Counted from the stretch's first letter, positions 11,346 to 22,017 are shown. The stretch is 64,000 nucleotides of DNA from Mesostigma viride (GCA_009746045.1 RPFO01001311.1:1-64000), one strand, 5' to 3'. Notes: a model not told the origin generated them from the letters alone. Translations and numbers: made by a program.

Positions 11346-12572
11346 ATGTTCCGGACGGGCCTGACAACGCCGTCGTCGAAAATCAAACACAAAATCAAGC
11401 TGCCGAATCTCGGAGCCCTGGGCTCGAAGGGCGTGGGCACACTTCGCAAGCCCACCGCGAGCGAGATTCAGAGGAATCTGAACGAAGAATTTGCCAAGCA
11501 GGATAGCCCCGCAGTGGTGGACACTGCGGCGGAGGAAACTGCACCTGCAGCTGCCCGTGCAGCGGAGCTGCCAAGTGGATCACAGGCGGCTGGGCTGCGC
11601 ACTGCAAGCCTAGACCGTGCTGCCCGCATCCTCTGGATGAAGGAGCAAAAGGTGATCGAGGAGCGAATTCCTGCGCCGATTCCAGCGGCTCCTGAGCCAT
11701 CAGAGAAGGTGAAAGAACAGTTTATTTTGAACCTGCGCAAGTGGCACAGTGATGTCCAAGACATGGTAGCCAAGCCTATCGAATTGCTGAGGCGCAATCG
11801 GCTGGCCACCGAGGGTTACAAGGTCGTATCCGACCTGATCGAGATAGCCTACAAGGAGGACCGGAGCTGGGAAGAATTCATGGCTAGCCTTGAGAAGAAT
11901 CTCCTGAAGACGGGGCTAATGCGCCTCGTCGCAGATGCAGTGAGTATTCTAAAGTTTGATCTGAATCGGAAGGTAGACATCAGCCAGGCAACGCTCGACT
12001 ACGAGCAGAAACTGGCGTTGTCGTCCTGCTCGCCAGGTGACGCCTTCTCGGTGGTAATGTTTCTGGCAAAGGGCATCATGTCTGGTAGCCTGTCTGAGTC
12101 CGCCCTCCAGGGCATGTCGGGAACACTGACTGTCGACAAGCTAGCAAATAGGGCAGAGGCTTTCCAGATTATTCGCAATTCTGTTGCTGTGCCGGCTGCC
12201 GCCAAGGCATTGGTGGCAGCGGGCATTTCTGACCCTCTTTCCTCTGCTGCAGCGCCCATTGCAAGAATTCATGGTGCAGGTGAAGAGAAGTGTGGCCGAT
12301 GCCAGGGCACCGGGCATGTGTGGTCGGATTGCCCAGCCAACACGAAGGCTGGTCCGAATGTGCGGCTGTGTGGCGCCTGCCACCAGCCAGGGCACTTCGC
12401 CAAGGACTGCAAGCACACACGCGGTCCGCAGGGCAAGAAGCGCCCGCCCAAGCCGGCTGGCAACATGCGGCCCAAGAAGGCCAAGTGGAACAAATGGCAG
12501 AGGCAGGGGAACACCCAGGCCACACCTGCTAACACTCATGTGCCTGTCCCTGCTCCCTCTGCAGCAAACTAG
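11346..12572 (+). CDS. Copia-type Gag protein
   Basis: From the ATG at 11346 (MFRTGLTTPSSKIKH) the protein is 408 residues. An in-frame ATG at 11181, inside the LTR, would add 55 residues; I prefer the one after the LTR. The middle part is helical and polar, like Gag capsid regions. The C-terminus has two CX2CX4HX4C zinc knuckles, CGRCQGTGHVWSDC and CGACHQPGHFAKDC, then a basic tail (GKKRPPKPAGNMRPKKAKW) for nucleic-acid binding. It ends with TAG at 12570-12572, and the pol frame is already open in the -1 frame over this end. Gag forms the particle that packages element RNA for reverse transcription. Confidence 0.9.
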   Translation: MFRTGLTTPSSKIKHKIKLPNLGALGSKGVGTLRKPTASEIQRNLNEEFAKQDSPAVVDTAAEETAPAAARAAELPSGSQAAGLRTASLDRAARILWMKEQKVIEERIPAPIPAAPEPSEKVKEQFILNLRKWHSDVQDMVAKPIELLRRNRLATEGYKVVSDLIEIAYKEDRSWEEFMASLEKNLLKTGLMRLVADAVSILKFDLNRKVDISQATLDYEQKLALSSCSPGDAFSVVMFLAKGIMSGSLSESALQGMSGTLTVDKLANRAEAFQIIRNSVAVPAAAKALVAAGISDPLSSAAAPIARIHGAGEEKCGRCQGTGHVWSDCPANTKAGPNVRLCGACHQPGHFAKDCKHTRGPQGKKRPPKPAGNMRPKKAKWNKWQRQGNTQATPANTHVPVPAPSAAN

Positions 12573-12595
12573 ATAGCCCATGTTGGGACGATGAT

Positions 12596-15500
12596 GTGTT
12601 TACCACTAATCTAGCTGCATGTGATGAGCTGGGTAGTTGTGTAGACAACAATTCTGCTGCGTGCATTGCTGCTGTGTTGCGTAGCGGCTTGTGCACAGAC
12701 ATTGTTACGCCTGCGGCAACGCGGGACCATGAACCCCCACCGACCAGTAATGCTGGTACTATGCAAGCTGGACTCATGCACGTCGACCGTGACGATGGGG
12801 GGTCACTGGCCACACCAGGTGAAGTCCTTTCCTTGACTGCTGTTGCTGCACGCTTGCATCATGTGTTAGGCCATGGGACCCACGCTATCCGTTTTGCACG
12901 GGCACTGGCACCGGGGACTAAGTTGGCTAGCACGGTGCAGTCCATGTACAGTGGTTGTCACCAGTGTCAGTCCACTGCGCCTAAGCGTGCACGTAGGCAT
13001 GTCAAACACCCACCCCTTGAGCGTGGTCACTTGGTGTGTGACATTTTGTTCCAGGACCAGGCTGTCTACTTGCTGGGAATAGACAGATTTTCCCATTTTG
13101 TTTCAGTTGTCCCACTCAAGTCACAGCATGTTGGGGACCTCCTTGAGGGGATAGACCTGTTGGACTCCATGTTTAGCATGGTTACAGGGATGCAGTTTGA
13201 TCAGCAATTCAAGTGGGCTGCCAAGGAACCTGGATATGAGTTTGTGGGAACAGTGGGGCGTGAGGACCACGAGTCACAAGGGATAGCGGAGAGAGCGGTA
13301 CAGGAGTTTAAGCTGCTTGCTACCCGACGTGGGGACCACATGCCACACAGTGAATTCTCTAGTCGGCTCTTGTGGGCACTTGCCGTGTGTCGAAGTTTGA
13401 ACAACCGTGTGCTGATGTCGACACAGGATGGGGTGTTGGTGACTGCCGAGGGTTTGCAGTTTGGCCAATATCACGATGTGGTGGTGGATGTGTACAAAGA
13501 CCACCTAGCATCCCGTTTTCAGCGCCTTGTCCAGTTGGATAGGCGACGTGGGGCTTATGAGCCCAGTGTGGGGCATGATGTTTGGCTGCACAAGGAAGGT
13601 GCCCTGGGTAAGCGTGGCAGGTGGCTTGGTCCAGCCAAGGTAATTTCTTGTGATGCTGCTATGCGTAAATGCGTGGTGGACTATGAGGGCACTGAGGTCA
13701 CTATGGCTTGGAATAGGGTGAAGCCCTACATGCGTGATGTGGAGGCTTGGTCTAGAGTGTTGGAGTTGTACTCCGACCCTAGCAGGCTCTCTAGCACTGT
13801 GACTCCTCCTTCCTCTTCGGCTCCTGTATGTGACAATGCAGGGGACAGTGGTACTAGCGCGCCTAGTGGGGAAGCTGAGTTGGAGTTGCAGAGTGGGGAC
13901 TATGATGATGATGTTGCTGTGGTAGCACACCACTTACACACCCTAGGGGTAGAACAGGCAGAGAGCTTGCGCGACAGCTTGCCTAACCTCCCCCCTTCTG
14001 GCGTTGGTCGGGAGGATCCCTGCGTTGGTAGGGATAGTACTCAGGGCAGTTCCTGTCTTGAGCGCCCAAGCCGTAAGGGCTTTCTCACCCTTGCTGTAGA
14101 AAGGTTGATGCGTAAACCTCCTACAGACGCTTTGCAAAATCCCGTCAAGGCAGCGATGGTATCCGCATTTGGTACCCTGGGTGATCAGCATGGTATGAGG
14201 ATGTTGGTAGATACGCAGGCGAGAACCTCCATTGTCTCATCCCTGCACTACAATCCTGTGAGACCCTCAGTGCACTGGGAGTGTGTGACTGATTTTGCTG
14301 GCTCAACGAAGTTCCCTGTCCTTGGTGTCATTGATGTCAATGTGATGGGGGTGCTAGTTGAGTTTTGCGTGGTGGAAGGGTATAGTGGTCCACCAATCCT
14401 TGGTCAGAACTTCCTTGTACGGGAGGATGTCTGGGTCAACTCCACCTGCTTGCGGCGGGAGGGGCATGCTGATCTGCCTCTTGAGGACTATGCTGTCATG
14501 TCTGACTGCCAACTTGTTGCTGTCATAGGCAACATTCGGCACGTGAACTATGCCCGTGAGAGTGATGTGCCGTTGGTAACTCAGTTGTTGCTTCCTAAAC
14601 GTCCTAGCTTGGCTAGTCTCGGCATTGGACGTCATGATGTTGCTACCCAAAGCCCTATCTCTTACCATGATGCTGACGTGGAGTGTCAAACGGAGGAGGG
14701 GCTAGATGGGTGGACTAAGGCCATTATTGCGTCAGGTGAAAGGTGGCTTGCATACCGTGCTGTTGAACCGGTTGATGAAGTGCCCAGTGGTGCTCGCCTT
14801 TTGCGCCACAAGTGGACTTTGGAGCGTAAGTTGGTGCCTGACACAACAACTAGGGTGCCTTTTGTTCGCCCGGTGGTCCTAGAATTTTCAGGTACTAGTG
14901 ATCTTCCGGACAATGCCATCTCAGCACCTGGGTTGATCAAGGATAATTGGCGCATGGTCCTGTCCTTCTACCTAGGCCAGCTCAACAAGGGACTTCCGTA
15001 TGAGTCAGCCCTCATGGATTTCAGCAAAGCTTTTTTGAATGGTGATCCCAAGCTCGCTGAGAATGTGTGGGCTGGCACGACCCGCTTGTATGTGCGCTGT
15101 CCTCCCTTGTGGCAGCCTATCATGGGCAAGAAGTTTCTCCGTCTCTTGAAGGGTGTTGACGGTACTGTGACAGGTCCTCGGATTTGGCGCCTTTGCCTCG
15201 AGCGTCTTTTGCTTGATGTGATGCACATGTACTATCATGACCTGGACCCCTCTCTGTTTGTTGGCTCATGGGAGGGGCAGCCAGTTTTTGTGTTCATTCA
15301 TGTCGATGATGTGGACTGCATGGGCCCCACACCGTGGCTAGACTGGTTTTGTGCCACTGTTGCTCAGCACTTCCCGGTCGGCAAGGTCATTCGCCGCGTC
15401 TTGGACAAGTATGTCAAGTTCTGTGGCGTCGACACTATGCTCACCAAGGATGCCTCTGGCAGATATGTGATGAAGCTGCGTGCAGCGGGGGACTATGTTC

Positions 15501-16234
15501 AGGAGCTCATCACTCAGCTTTCATCCCTTACTAGTCAGTATATTCAGCCTGCTGAGTGTGGTTCTCTGCGGGGTAAGCTGAACTGGCTGGTCTCTACCGT
15601 CTCCCCTGACTTGGCGGTGCTTGCTCGGTTGCCAGATGACTTGATGTGCTCTCTTTCCCGCAATGTCATGTGTAAGTACATTTCTGCCTCCCCTGGGTTG
15701 GTCTTACATGGGGTGGACTATGAGCGGCCTATTCACTTGTCCGCGTATTGTGATAGCAGTTTGGATAGTGCTAATATCTCTAAGCTCCGTGGGCGCTGTG
15801 CCGCTGTGGTGCTTTTGAGTAATTCTGCCACTGTCCATGTCCCTGAATCTTCCCCTTCACCCTTTGCGTGGTTTTCTCGCTTACATCGGCGGGTGTATGT
15901 GGGTAGTGACACTGCAGAGGCTCGTGCCTTCTGCGAGACTGCTGAGGAGTTGATGTATTTCCGTGCGGTTCTTCGGTGGTGTTTGAAGTTTTGCCGTGTC
16001 ATTCCACAGGTTGATACCACCATCTTCACGGATTCGCAGTCGCTGATTGACTTTTTGGCTGATCCTTATGCGCGCACGCGCAAGCTCGACTTCCTTCGTG
16101 CCAAAGAATATAGTGACGCTGTTTCGCTGTACCATGTTCGCGACAATGATAACATTTCAGATGCTTTGACCAAGCTGTATGCCAAGGCTAGGCCTCAGTA
16201 TGACAAGCTTCGTCTAGTTCAGGCGACACTTTAA
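12596..16234 (+). CDS. Copia-type Pol: integrase, protease-like, RT, RNase H
   Basis: An open frame of about 1,210 residues in the -1 frame relative to gag. The frame is open upstream of 12596 and overlaps the gag end, and the first codon at 12596 is GTG, so expression by -1 frameshifting is likely. Residues about 85-130 carry an HHCC-type finger (HHVLGHGTH...CHQC). The integrase core follows with D in LVCDILF, D in FDQQFKW and E in GIAERAVQEF. At about residue 540 comes LVDTQARTSIV...GPPILGQNFLV, which looks like an aspartic protease with Gly of DTG replaced by Gln. RT follows (SALMDFSKAFLNG; FIHVDDVDC in place of YVDD), then Copia RNase H (YCDSSLD, FTDSQSLIDFL, ISDALTK). Protease after integrase is not the usual Copia order. 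Confidence 0.9.
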   Translation: MFTTNLAACDELGSCVDNNSAACIAAVLRSGLCTDIVTPAATRDHEPPPTSNAGTMQAGLMHVDRDDGGSLATPGEVLSLTAVAARLHHVLGHGTHAIRFARALAPGTKLASTVQSMYSGCHQCQSTAPKRARRHVKHPPLERGHLVCDILFQDQAVYLLGIDRFSHFVSVVPLKSQHVGDLLEGIDLLDSMFSMVTGMQFDQQFKWAAKEPGYEFVGTVGREDHESQGIAERAVQEFKLLATRRGDHMPHSEFSSRLLWALAVCRSLNNRVLMSTQDGVLVTAEGLQFGQYHDVVVDVYKDHLASRFQRLVQLDRRRGAYEPSVGHDVWLHKEGALGKRGRWLGPAKVISCDAAMRKCVVDYEGTEVTMAWNRVKPYMRDVEAWSRVLELYSDPSRLSSTVTPPSSSAPVCDNAGDSGTSAPSGEAELELQSGDYDDDVAVVAHHLHTLGVEQAESLRDSLPNLPPSGVGREDPCVGRDSTQGSSCLERPSRKGFLTLAVERLMRKPPTDALQNPVKAAMVSAFGTLGDQHGMRMLVDTQARTSIVSSLHYNPVRPSVHWECVTDFAGSTKFPVLGVIDVNVMGVLVEFCVVEGYSGPPILGQNFLVREDVWVNSTCLRREGHADLPLEDYAVMSDCQLVAVIGNIRHVNYARESDVPLVTQLLLPKRPSLASLGIGRHDVATQSPISYHDADVECQTEEGLDGWTKAIIASGERWLAYRAVEPVDEVPSGARLLRHKWTLERKLVPDTTTRVPFVRPVVLEFSGTSDLPDNAISAPGLIKDNWRMVLSFYLGQLNKGLPYESALMDFSKAFLNGDPKLAENVWAGTTRLYVRCPPLWQPIMGKKFLRLLKGVDGTVTGPRIWRLCLERLLLDVMHMYYHDLDPSLFVGSWEGQPVFVFIHVDDVDCMGPTPWLDWFCATVAQHFPVGKVIRRVLDKYVKFCGVDTMLTKDASGRYVMKLRAAGDYVQELITQLSSLTSQYIQPAECGSLRGKLNWLVSTVSPDLAVLARLPDDLMCSLSRNVMCKYISASPGLVLHGVDYERPIHLSAYCDSSLDSANISKLRGRCAAVVLLSNSATVHVPESSPSPFAWFSRLHRRVYVGSDTAEARAFCETAEELMYFRAVLRWCLKFCRVIPQVDTTIFTDSQSLIDFLADPYARTRKLDFLRAKEYSDAVSLYHVRDNDNISDALTKLYAKARPQYDKLRLVQATL

Positions 16235-16634
16235 ATTGTCCCTGTCTGATTTCAGGGTTACATCTTGCCCTGGCTGATGTGTGTTTTCACTCTTTTCTGA
16301 ATTTCCTATTTAAAATTGGCATTGACCATGGCCTTGATGCTTCTCTCTGCGGGAGAGTTGCATACTATGTAATGGGCTCTTGTCTGGGTTTTCACCCGTT
16401 GATGCTTGGCGGTGGCCGGCATACTATGTTTCCGGGTTTCCCCAGTGTGGTACGATGAATAAATGACTTGCCATAATGATGTGTGTCTTGCACATGCATC
16501 CAAGTTCATGCGACCGCTATGCTTGTTGGTGTTGTTTCCCAACAAGACTTTGCCACTACTAGGATTGTGAAGTCGGTGACTGGGATGCGGCCGTACCGAT
16601 CATCTTGAGTACATCCCTGTCCGTACCGACTCAC

Positions 16635-16649
16635 AAAGAAAAAGAAGTC
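16635..16649 (+). other. Polypurine tract of Copia-type element
   Basis: The purine-rich AAAGAAAAAGAAG ends just before the right LTR at 16652, where plus-strand DNA synthesis is primed in LTR retrotransposons. Confidence 0.7.
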
Positions 16650-16651
16650 GG

Positions 16652-16927
16652 AGTTGTACTGTGTAGTTCTACTCAGTACCCTAAATCCTAGTGTGGACGC
16701 CGCGCCGTCAGCATCTTTGCTGCGACGGAATCTTGTGAACGGCATCTAGCGTCGCGCCGAGGAATCTCGGACTATGTTAAGCAAGTCCAATGCACGATGA
16801 TAAGTTAATGAGAAATAAATGCAACGTGACGGCGGACGAGGTAGCCGCCTGCGGGTTCCTCTGCGTAGCACCAAAGCACTTGCCTCTCGACGAAGAGCGT
16901 TGGTATCCAAAACACATTATTGCAACT
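16652..16927 (+). repeat. 3' LTR of Copia-type element
   Basis: The same 276 bp as the left LTR with no difference found by eye, followed directly by the CCCAT duplication. Confidence 0.95.
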
Positions 16928-17259
16928 CCCATAATATAGGGCCTGGCAGCCGAATGGCTCGTTCAATGACAACACGGTTCCTGAGCTTCATCACACCCAG
17001 AAACGCTGGGCAGCGCAGCTCCTCTGCAAGTGTGCTAGCTGTCTCAGTTGCTTTTGCATGCTCGCCTGTCTGGAAGTTCTTGCTTACAATATTGCGTTGG
17101 CGTTATAAAGTTAACTTGATGTTGCACTGCATTCTGTGATACCGCAGCGGTAGCGGCAGACTAACTGGCCGCCTGTTGAACTATGGCGGTCAAATTCTTG
17201 CCTGTGACGTCGGCGAACGTGGTGGGCGGGGGCTGCTAGGGCTTAATTCATTCAGCTCC

Positions 17260-17560
17260 AGCAGTGATGCCGTCCTATAGCGGCAGACGCCTCCGCCATG
17301 GCCTTGTTGAGGTCGCCCTGCACAGACGTAAGCGACTGTGTGAGGCTCTGCAGCAGCACGGTAGCATCGTCAGCGGGGGCTGGCCTATAGCGATGGCCGG
17401 CGCCGGCAGCTCGACGAGTTCAGGGCAGCACGAAATAAGACAGGCAAGCTGACGCTGTTTCTCATCCCAATGCGGCCACTCATCCGAAGCAGCCTCCATA
17501 ACCGGCTGACCGCTGCAAGGGTTGCGAATCGGGGCACCGTGGTCGTTGTGGAGCTTCATG
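17260..17560 (-). pseudogene. Possible coiled-coil coding remnant
   Basis: On the minus strand, one frame reads EAASDEWPHWDEKQRQL and, after a shift, a neighbouring frame reads ADDATVLLQSLTQSLTSVQ followed by GDLNKAMAEASAAI. These have the heptad-like look of a coiled coil and could be a gag or ORF1 N-terminus. I do not recognise the family. The remainder of 16928-18420 shows no coding evidence. Confidence 0.35.
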
Positions 17561-18224
17561 CATCACGCTTAGCACATGCAGCGGCGTCGTTGAAGGCTAG
17601 TAAGACAGCGATCTCGTCCAGGCTCAAACGCTGGCTTGGCGTGACGTAGAAGGATGCAGAAATGGTGCATGTCCGGCAAGGAGGATTCAGCCGCCATTGG
17701 ATCAAGCTGCTTCCGAAGTCTTGGGTCGCTTGTGAGCGGCGTTCTCGGCGGCGACAATGTCGTTGGCGATTTTGTTTTCGGCAATGTGGGCATCAAGAGA
17801 TCCGGCGACAGAAGCTTAAGACGATGCGGGGACCTCCATATCTACGTTTAATAGCACCTAGGCGATGGCAGGGGGCGCAGGCGCACTGATCACGTGCGTG
17901 GTGCCGCCATAATGTGCAGAAAAATAGCTAGCGAGATCTGCAAAGCTGTGCCGATGGAGGGGTGCATGGGGCGTAAGACGCACCTAGCTGGCATCCTCAC
18001 TCACACTCTGTGATCAAAGTGGGCATGTTTTTGGGTGTCTAGGGTGGCAACTGGCAAAACAAATGTCCTTTTGGCTCAGCACTAGCTCAATTCTCTTTTA
18101 GCGTCTGCGCAGACCTGTGGCATCACCGGAAAATCAATAACTTGAGCTCGTACGCTTGTCAGAATGAACGGATATTTTACCCCCTTCGTGTATGTGTGTA
18201 TGCATTCCCTCTTTTCCGTTTTAC

Positions 18225-18296
18225 TTTTTTTTTTTTTTTTTTTTTGTTGGTGCATGTGTGTGTACGTGTGTACATTTGTGTGTGTGTGTGTGTGTT
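18225..18296. repeat. T run and (TG)n microsatellite
   Basis: A run of about 20 T is followed by an irregular TG/GTGTA tract ending in a pure (TG)n run. Confidence 0.9.
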
Positions 18297-18429
18297 TTCC
18301 CAATCAACCTTTCTTGTTACCCTCTGTCTCCCTCCATGCAGGTCTTCCTAGAGATAGCCACGCGCGGCTCCCGCGGCCTTTGCGTCTTTCCTCTCTGAAG
18401 ACAACTAGTTACCATGGGCTAGTCCGATC

Positions 18430-19350
18430 GGTGTTGGATCGGGCCATGTTCCGTGAGCGCTTCAAGCTAGCTGCTGGGGAGCATGGTCCTCGACGCCGAC
18501 GACGATGTGGAAACCCGCATCGACCTGGCATGGGCCAGTCTTCGCTCGCCCAACCCGGCACTCGAAGGACCTGGGCAAGGACCGCAAGCGAGTGCTCTTC
18601 AAGGTCCTGGTCCTCTCGGTGCTCACCTATGGCGCCATTGAAGGCATGGACGCTCGCGGACTTGAGATCAAATAAGGAGACAACGAGCGCAAGATGGCCA
18701 CACGGCTGAACGGCACGATTTACAGGATGAGCTCCTAGGTCCTAAACATAGGTTTTTCCACGCATAGGTCGTTAGAGTCTGTGTATAAGGGTATGCCTCG
18801 CATTACGGACGAGATTAGGCAACGTAGGATAGCATGAATTCGTACTTTCGTCGGACATCTTGCTCGCACCACTCAGGTAGATACCGTTCTCGGTCTGGCC
18901 GGCCCCTAGCGCGGCTTGGCCAGCCAGCTATGGCGGCATTCCTAACCCCGCCTGGCCCCAAGGACAATCCTGAAAGATTGGTAAACCTGCCATGAACTAT
19001 ACATGTAGCAGTTGTTGGCCGACCTAACTAGTGGTCCCAGCCCAGTTTGAACACCGGATTTCCTCCCTCTCTCTTGCTTGGACTGCAATGCAGAACAAGA
19101 ACTAGAGGTGGCAGACCATTGTCCAGGGCCACACGCCAGCCCCCGCCTGTGGGCAAGCCCCCCCCCCCACCAAGGAGGAAGGGGCGCTTTGCTGAGTAGA
19201 GTTGTTAGGATTTTCTAGATTTGAGCTCAAGATTAGCTTAGTTAGTTTTCGCGGCTTCGCCCACCTCCATCCATCAACTAGCAAGGCGCCGGGAATTGAT
19301 ACGTGCTACATGATATCCCAACGGCGGAGTCATGTCGGTTATAATTTAAT
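18430..19350 (+). mobile_element. Old LINE 3' end (copy H)
   Basis: Degenerate plus-strand copy of the LINE family seen at 27914-30734. It carries remnants of the post-RT region (FRERFKL, then a decayed counterpart of the LTYGAEAWTL segment) and of the SLESLYHGMPRISDEIRQRR segment. The terminal part matches the family's TTGGGGGGAGG 3' coding end and the 3' UTR hairpin (GTGCTACATGATATCCCAACGG), then TTATAATTTAATATTT near 19340. Numerous stops and indels mark it as the oldest copy in the window. The 5' boundary is uncertain. Confidence 0.75.
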
Positions 19351-19604
19351 ATTTCATTTCATGTCATTACCAGGCATGTGCGGACCTTGGTCGACGTCGG
19401 GGGGGGGGAAGCCTTCTAATTTGCCCCCCACCCCACCCCATGGACCCCCCGGGGGTGGCAAGGAATGAGGGGTGGGTGGGTGGGGTCTGACCCGCTAACC
19501 CCGGGGGGCCGGTCCCGTGGCTGGGGGGGGGGGAGGGGGTGCTTGACCCCCCGGGGCCTCTCGGGCGATATCTCCGGGAGTGTCGTGAATGTCGGTGCTG
19601 TTTA

Positions 19605-20095
19605 GGTACACCCCCCGCATTGGTAAGTTTACTAAATAATTATGAGGCTGGGCGCCGGCCAGCTGCAAACTGAACGATAAATAAAACAAAAGAATTTTAA
19701 TTAACTTATTCCCGAGTGTAGCCGGTGAACTGTAGTTTTTGAAGCTACCAAACAAACAAAGAAAGTGTAAATAAATATTATTTTCCTGTCACGTGTGCAG
19801 CTTTCTCGCTAACAAACAAAGAAATATTAAATCTCTGGCCATGCTCTGGCTGAAAAAATATGTGCAGCCGTAAGAGCAGTGCATCCGGCTGGGTTATACA
19901 GAACAAAGTCAACAAACAAAGAATTATTAAATTTCGCAGCCAGTTCAACGGTTGTTCGGTAACCAAACAAACAAACTAATAATTAATTAATTGGGCGGGC
20001 ACAGTAGCACTTTCAACCAATAAAACGCTAATGTCTAATTCCGAAGGGCCTTTCGGCTGAGGGAAATTAAAACTACCAATGCGGGGGGTGTACAC
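19605..20095. mobile_element. MITE-like element with ~25-bp terminal inverted repeats
   Basis: The left end GGTACACCCCCCGCATTGGT at 19605 is matched as an inverted copy ending at about 20094, with one single-base gap. The ~490-bp interior is AT-rich and non-coding and contains four copies of AACAAACAAA-type words near 19750, 19812, 19912 and 19964. TTAG occurs just outside both ends but offset by about 2 bases, so a target duplication is only suggestive. It lies 400 bp upstream of the sugar-kinase start codon. Confidence 0.6.
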
Positions 20096-20495
20096 TTAGG
20101 CAAAGACTTCGGCATGCGAAGCGAGACAACTCTGTTCTACCCACCAAATTACGAAGGTTATAGTTATATGCCTCGATCGGTGGCATTTCAAGAGCGCGCG
20201 CGAATGTTGGCGATGAATCTGCGTAATGTGCCTACATCAGTAGCAGATATTTTTGCCGATACATAAGGGAGTGTGTCGATCTATATGGCATTGGGCTTTA
20301 TCGACATGTAGGTATACCGGCTGAGACGCCTGTCGGCTTATACCGAGTATGAGCAACTGCCTCATCATGCATTCGCATGAGAGTTCTATCATTCGTTCTG
20401 CTCAGTCCCACGGCGTTACCGCGTGTGTCGTCCAGTACAATATATGATTTCTCGATATAGCCGCGGCGGCATCATTTCCCGATAACATCGCGGCC

Positions 20496-21985
20496 ATGGC
20501 GGTGGCAGACGCGGTTCTGACATCAATAACTCGGTATACGGACTCGCAATGCCTGGACATGGCCTCGAATTTATTTGCAGAGAAATTCCAGCGGACCCCT
20601 ACGGTGAAAGTCCGAGTAAGCCCGAGGAGTATTTTGCTACGTGGCATCAGGATGGCAAACCAACTCGTTCGGGTTTTGCGTTGCTGCAACATGCATGTTT
20701 TTTTTTGCAGCAAACTGAGCAATGTGCCTGTTTCTCTGTGTCCTTTACCCTCGCATTCCCCCATGGTCACCCCGCGCCCCGCCGTTCCTCTTCGTGTTCC
20801 ACCTTCAGGCGCCCGGCCGAGTGGCTCTCCTTGGTGCACACATAGACTACAGTGAAGGCTACATCGTCAGCGCCGCAGTAGACCGATGCGTGTGCCTAGC
20901 TGCGGCTCCTGTCGACGGCACGGTCTGCAAAGTGTTTGCCGTGGATTTCAATCAGATGGAGGAGATCGACCTGGACAAGCTGCCCAGTCCAGGTGGCAAG
21001 AATGCATCAAAATTAAACCCGGGATGGGTCAATTATGTTGCGGGCGTCGCCTGGGCCCTCAGGGCGGAGGGGGTGCTGTTAACGGCGATGGACATTGTGG
21101 TGGGGAGCTTTGGCACCCTGCCGATGGGTGCAGGCGTCAGCTCATCCGCTGCGTTCGAGATGGCATTGCTGTATGCATGGCGTCACTTTGCCCCCGGTGT
21201 GAAGCTGGAGGGCTTGCAGTGTGCCATGCTGGGCCGCCGGGTTGAGAATGAATTCTGCGGTATGTCCCCACGCTATCGAAATGTTAGCAATAAAAATGCA
21301 TGCCCCTGGGTGATATGTCTGACTTTTGGACATTTTATACCCAGTGTATAGCTTTGCACTGCCTGGGTGCGGGGGCTGTGCTGCCGTTGGCAAGCTGTGT
21401 TCGCAATCCTCCTGAGGTTGTTGCACGGATGCTGGAGAAGCTCTCGACATTGGAATGTCCAGTGATCTCTGGTCACGCGAAACCGCAGGATCAACCCCTT
21501 CACAACCTTTGTTTCTTTGACATAGCGTGCCAACCCAGCAGCGCATAGCCCCCTATTTACATGCAAGAGAGGCGCATGGAACCTTGTGCTTGGTTATGCT
21601 CGCCTTGGACCCCCGCATGAGGCATGACCTAGGCAATGAACACCAATGGCAGGGCCAAGGCCTGTCCGTGAGCACTCCCGGGTGTGGTGGGAAGTGCTAG
21701 TAAGATACTAACCATGGCTGCTTTTCCCTCGTGTCATGATTGGCTGCCACCTGGCGCGACTGCAGGAGTTATGTCAGGGATCATGGACCAGTTTGTGTCC
21801 GTACACAGCATAGAGAACCAGGTAAGAATGGTCAGAAACAGTTTCACGCTTTGTGAGTTGTCTCACTTCATGGGAGAACTGATGCGCCTGTGTGGGTGCA
21901 ACATGGCTGAGTGAGAGCACGGGAGGGAGGGTGGGTTGTTCATTCTCACTGAAGCCACCCAAGGGCCCACATGTGCTGGTGGCAG

Positions 21986-22017
<32 letters not shown>

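Larger units (their letters stand above)
11043..16927 (+). mobile_element. Complete Copia-type (Ty1-like) LTR retrotransposon, 5.9 kb
   Basis: Two 276-bp LTRs (11043-11318 and 16652-16927) appear identical by eye. CCCAT lies directly outside both ends (11038-11042 and 16928-16932), a 5-bp target duplication. Between them are an uninterrupted gag and an uninterrupted 3.6-kb pol, plus a purine tract before the right LTR. The LTR termini are AGTTG...CAACT, an inverted repeat, rather than TG...CA. Identical LTRs and open reading frames indicate recent insertion and possible competence. Confidence 0.95.

Noticed and set aside
16819-17139. 106-codon ORF starting in the right Copia LTR
   Set aside because: It begins in LTR sequence and runs into unrelated flank; no support.
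20402-20839. Minus-strand ORF opposite kinase exons 1-2
   Set aside because: Shadow of the kinase gene; the plus strand has exact splice sites and family motifs.
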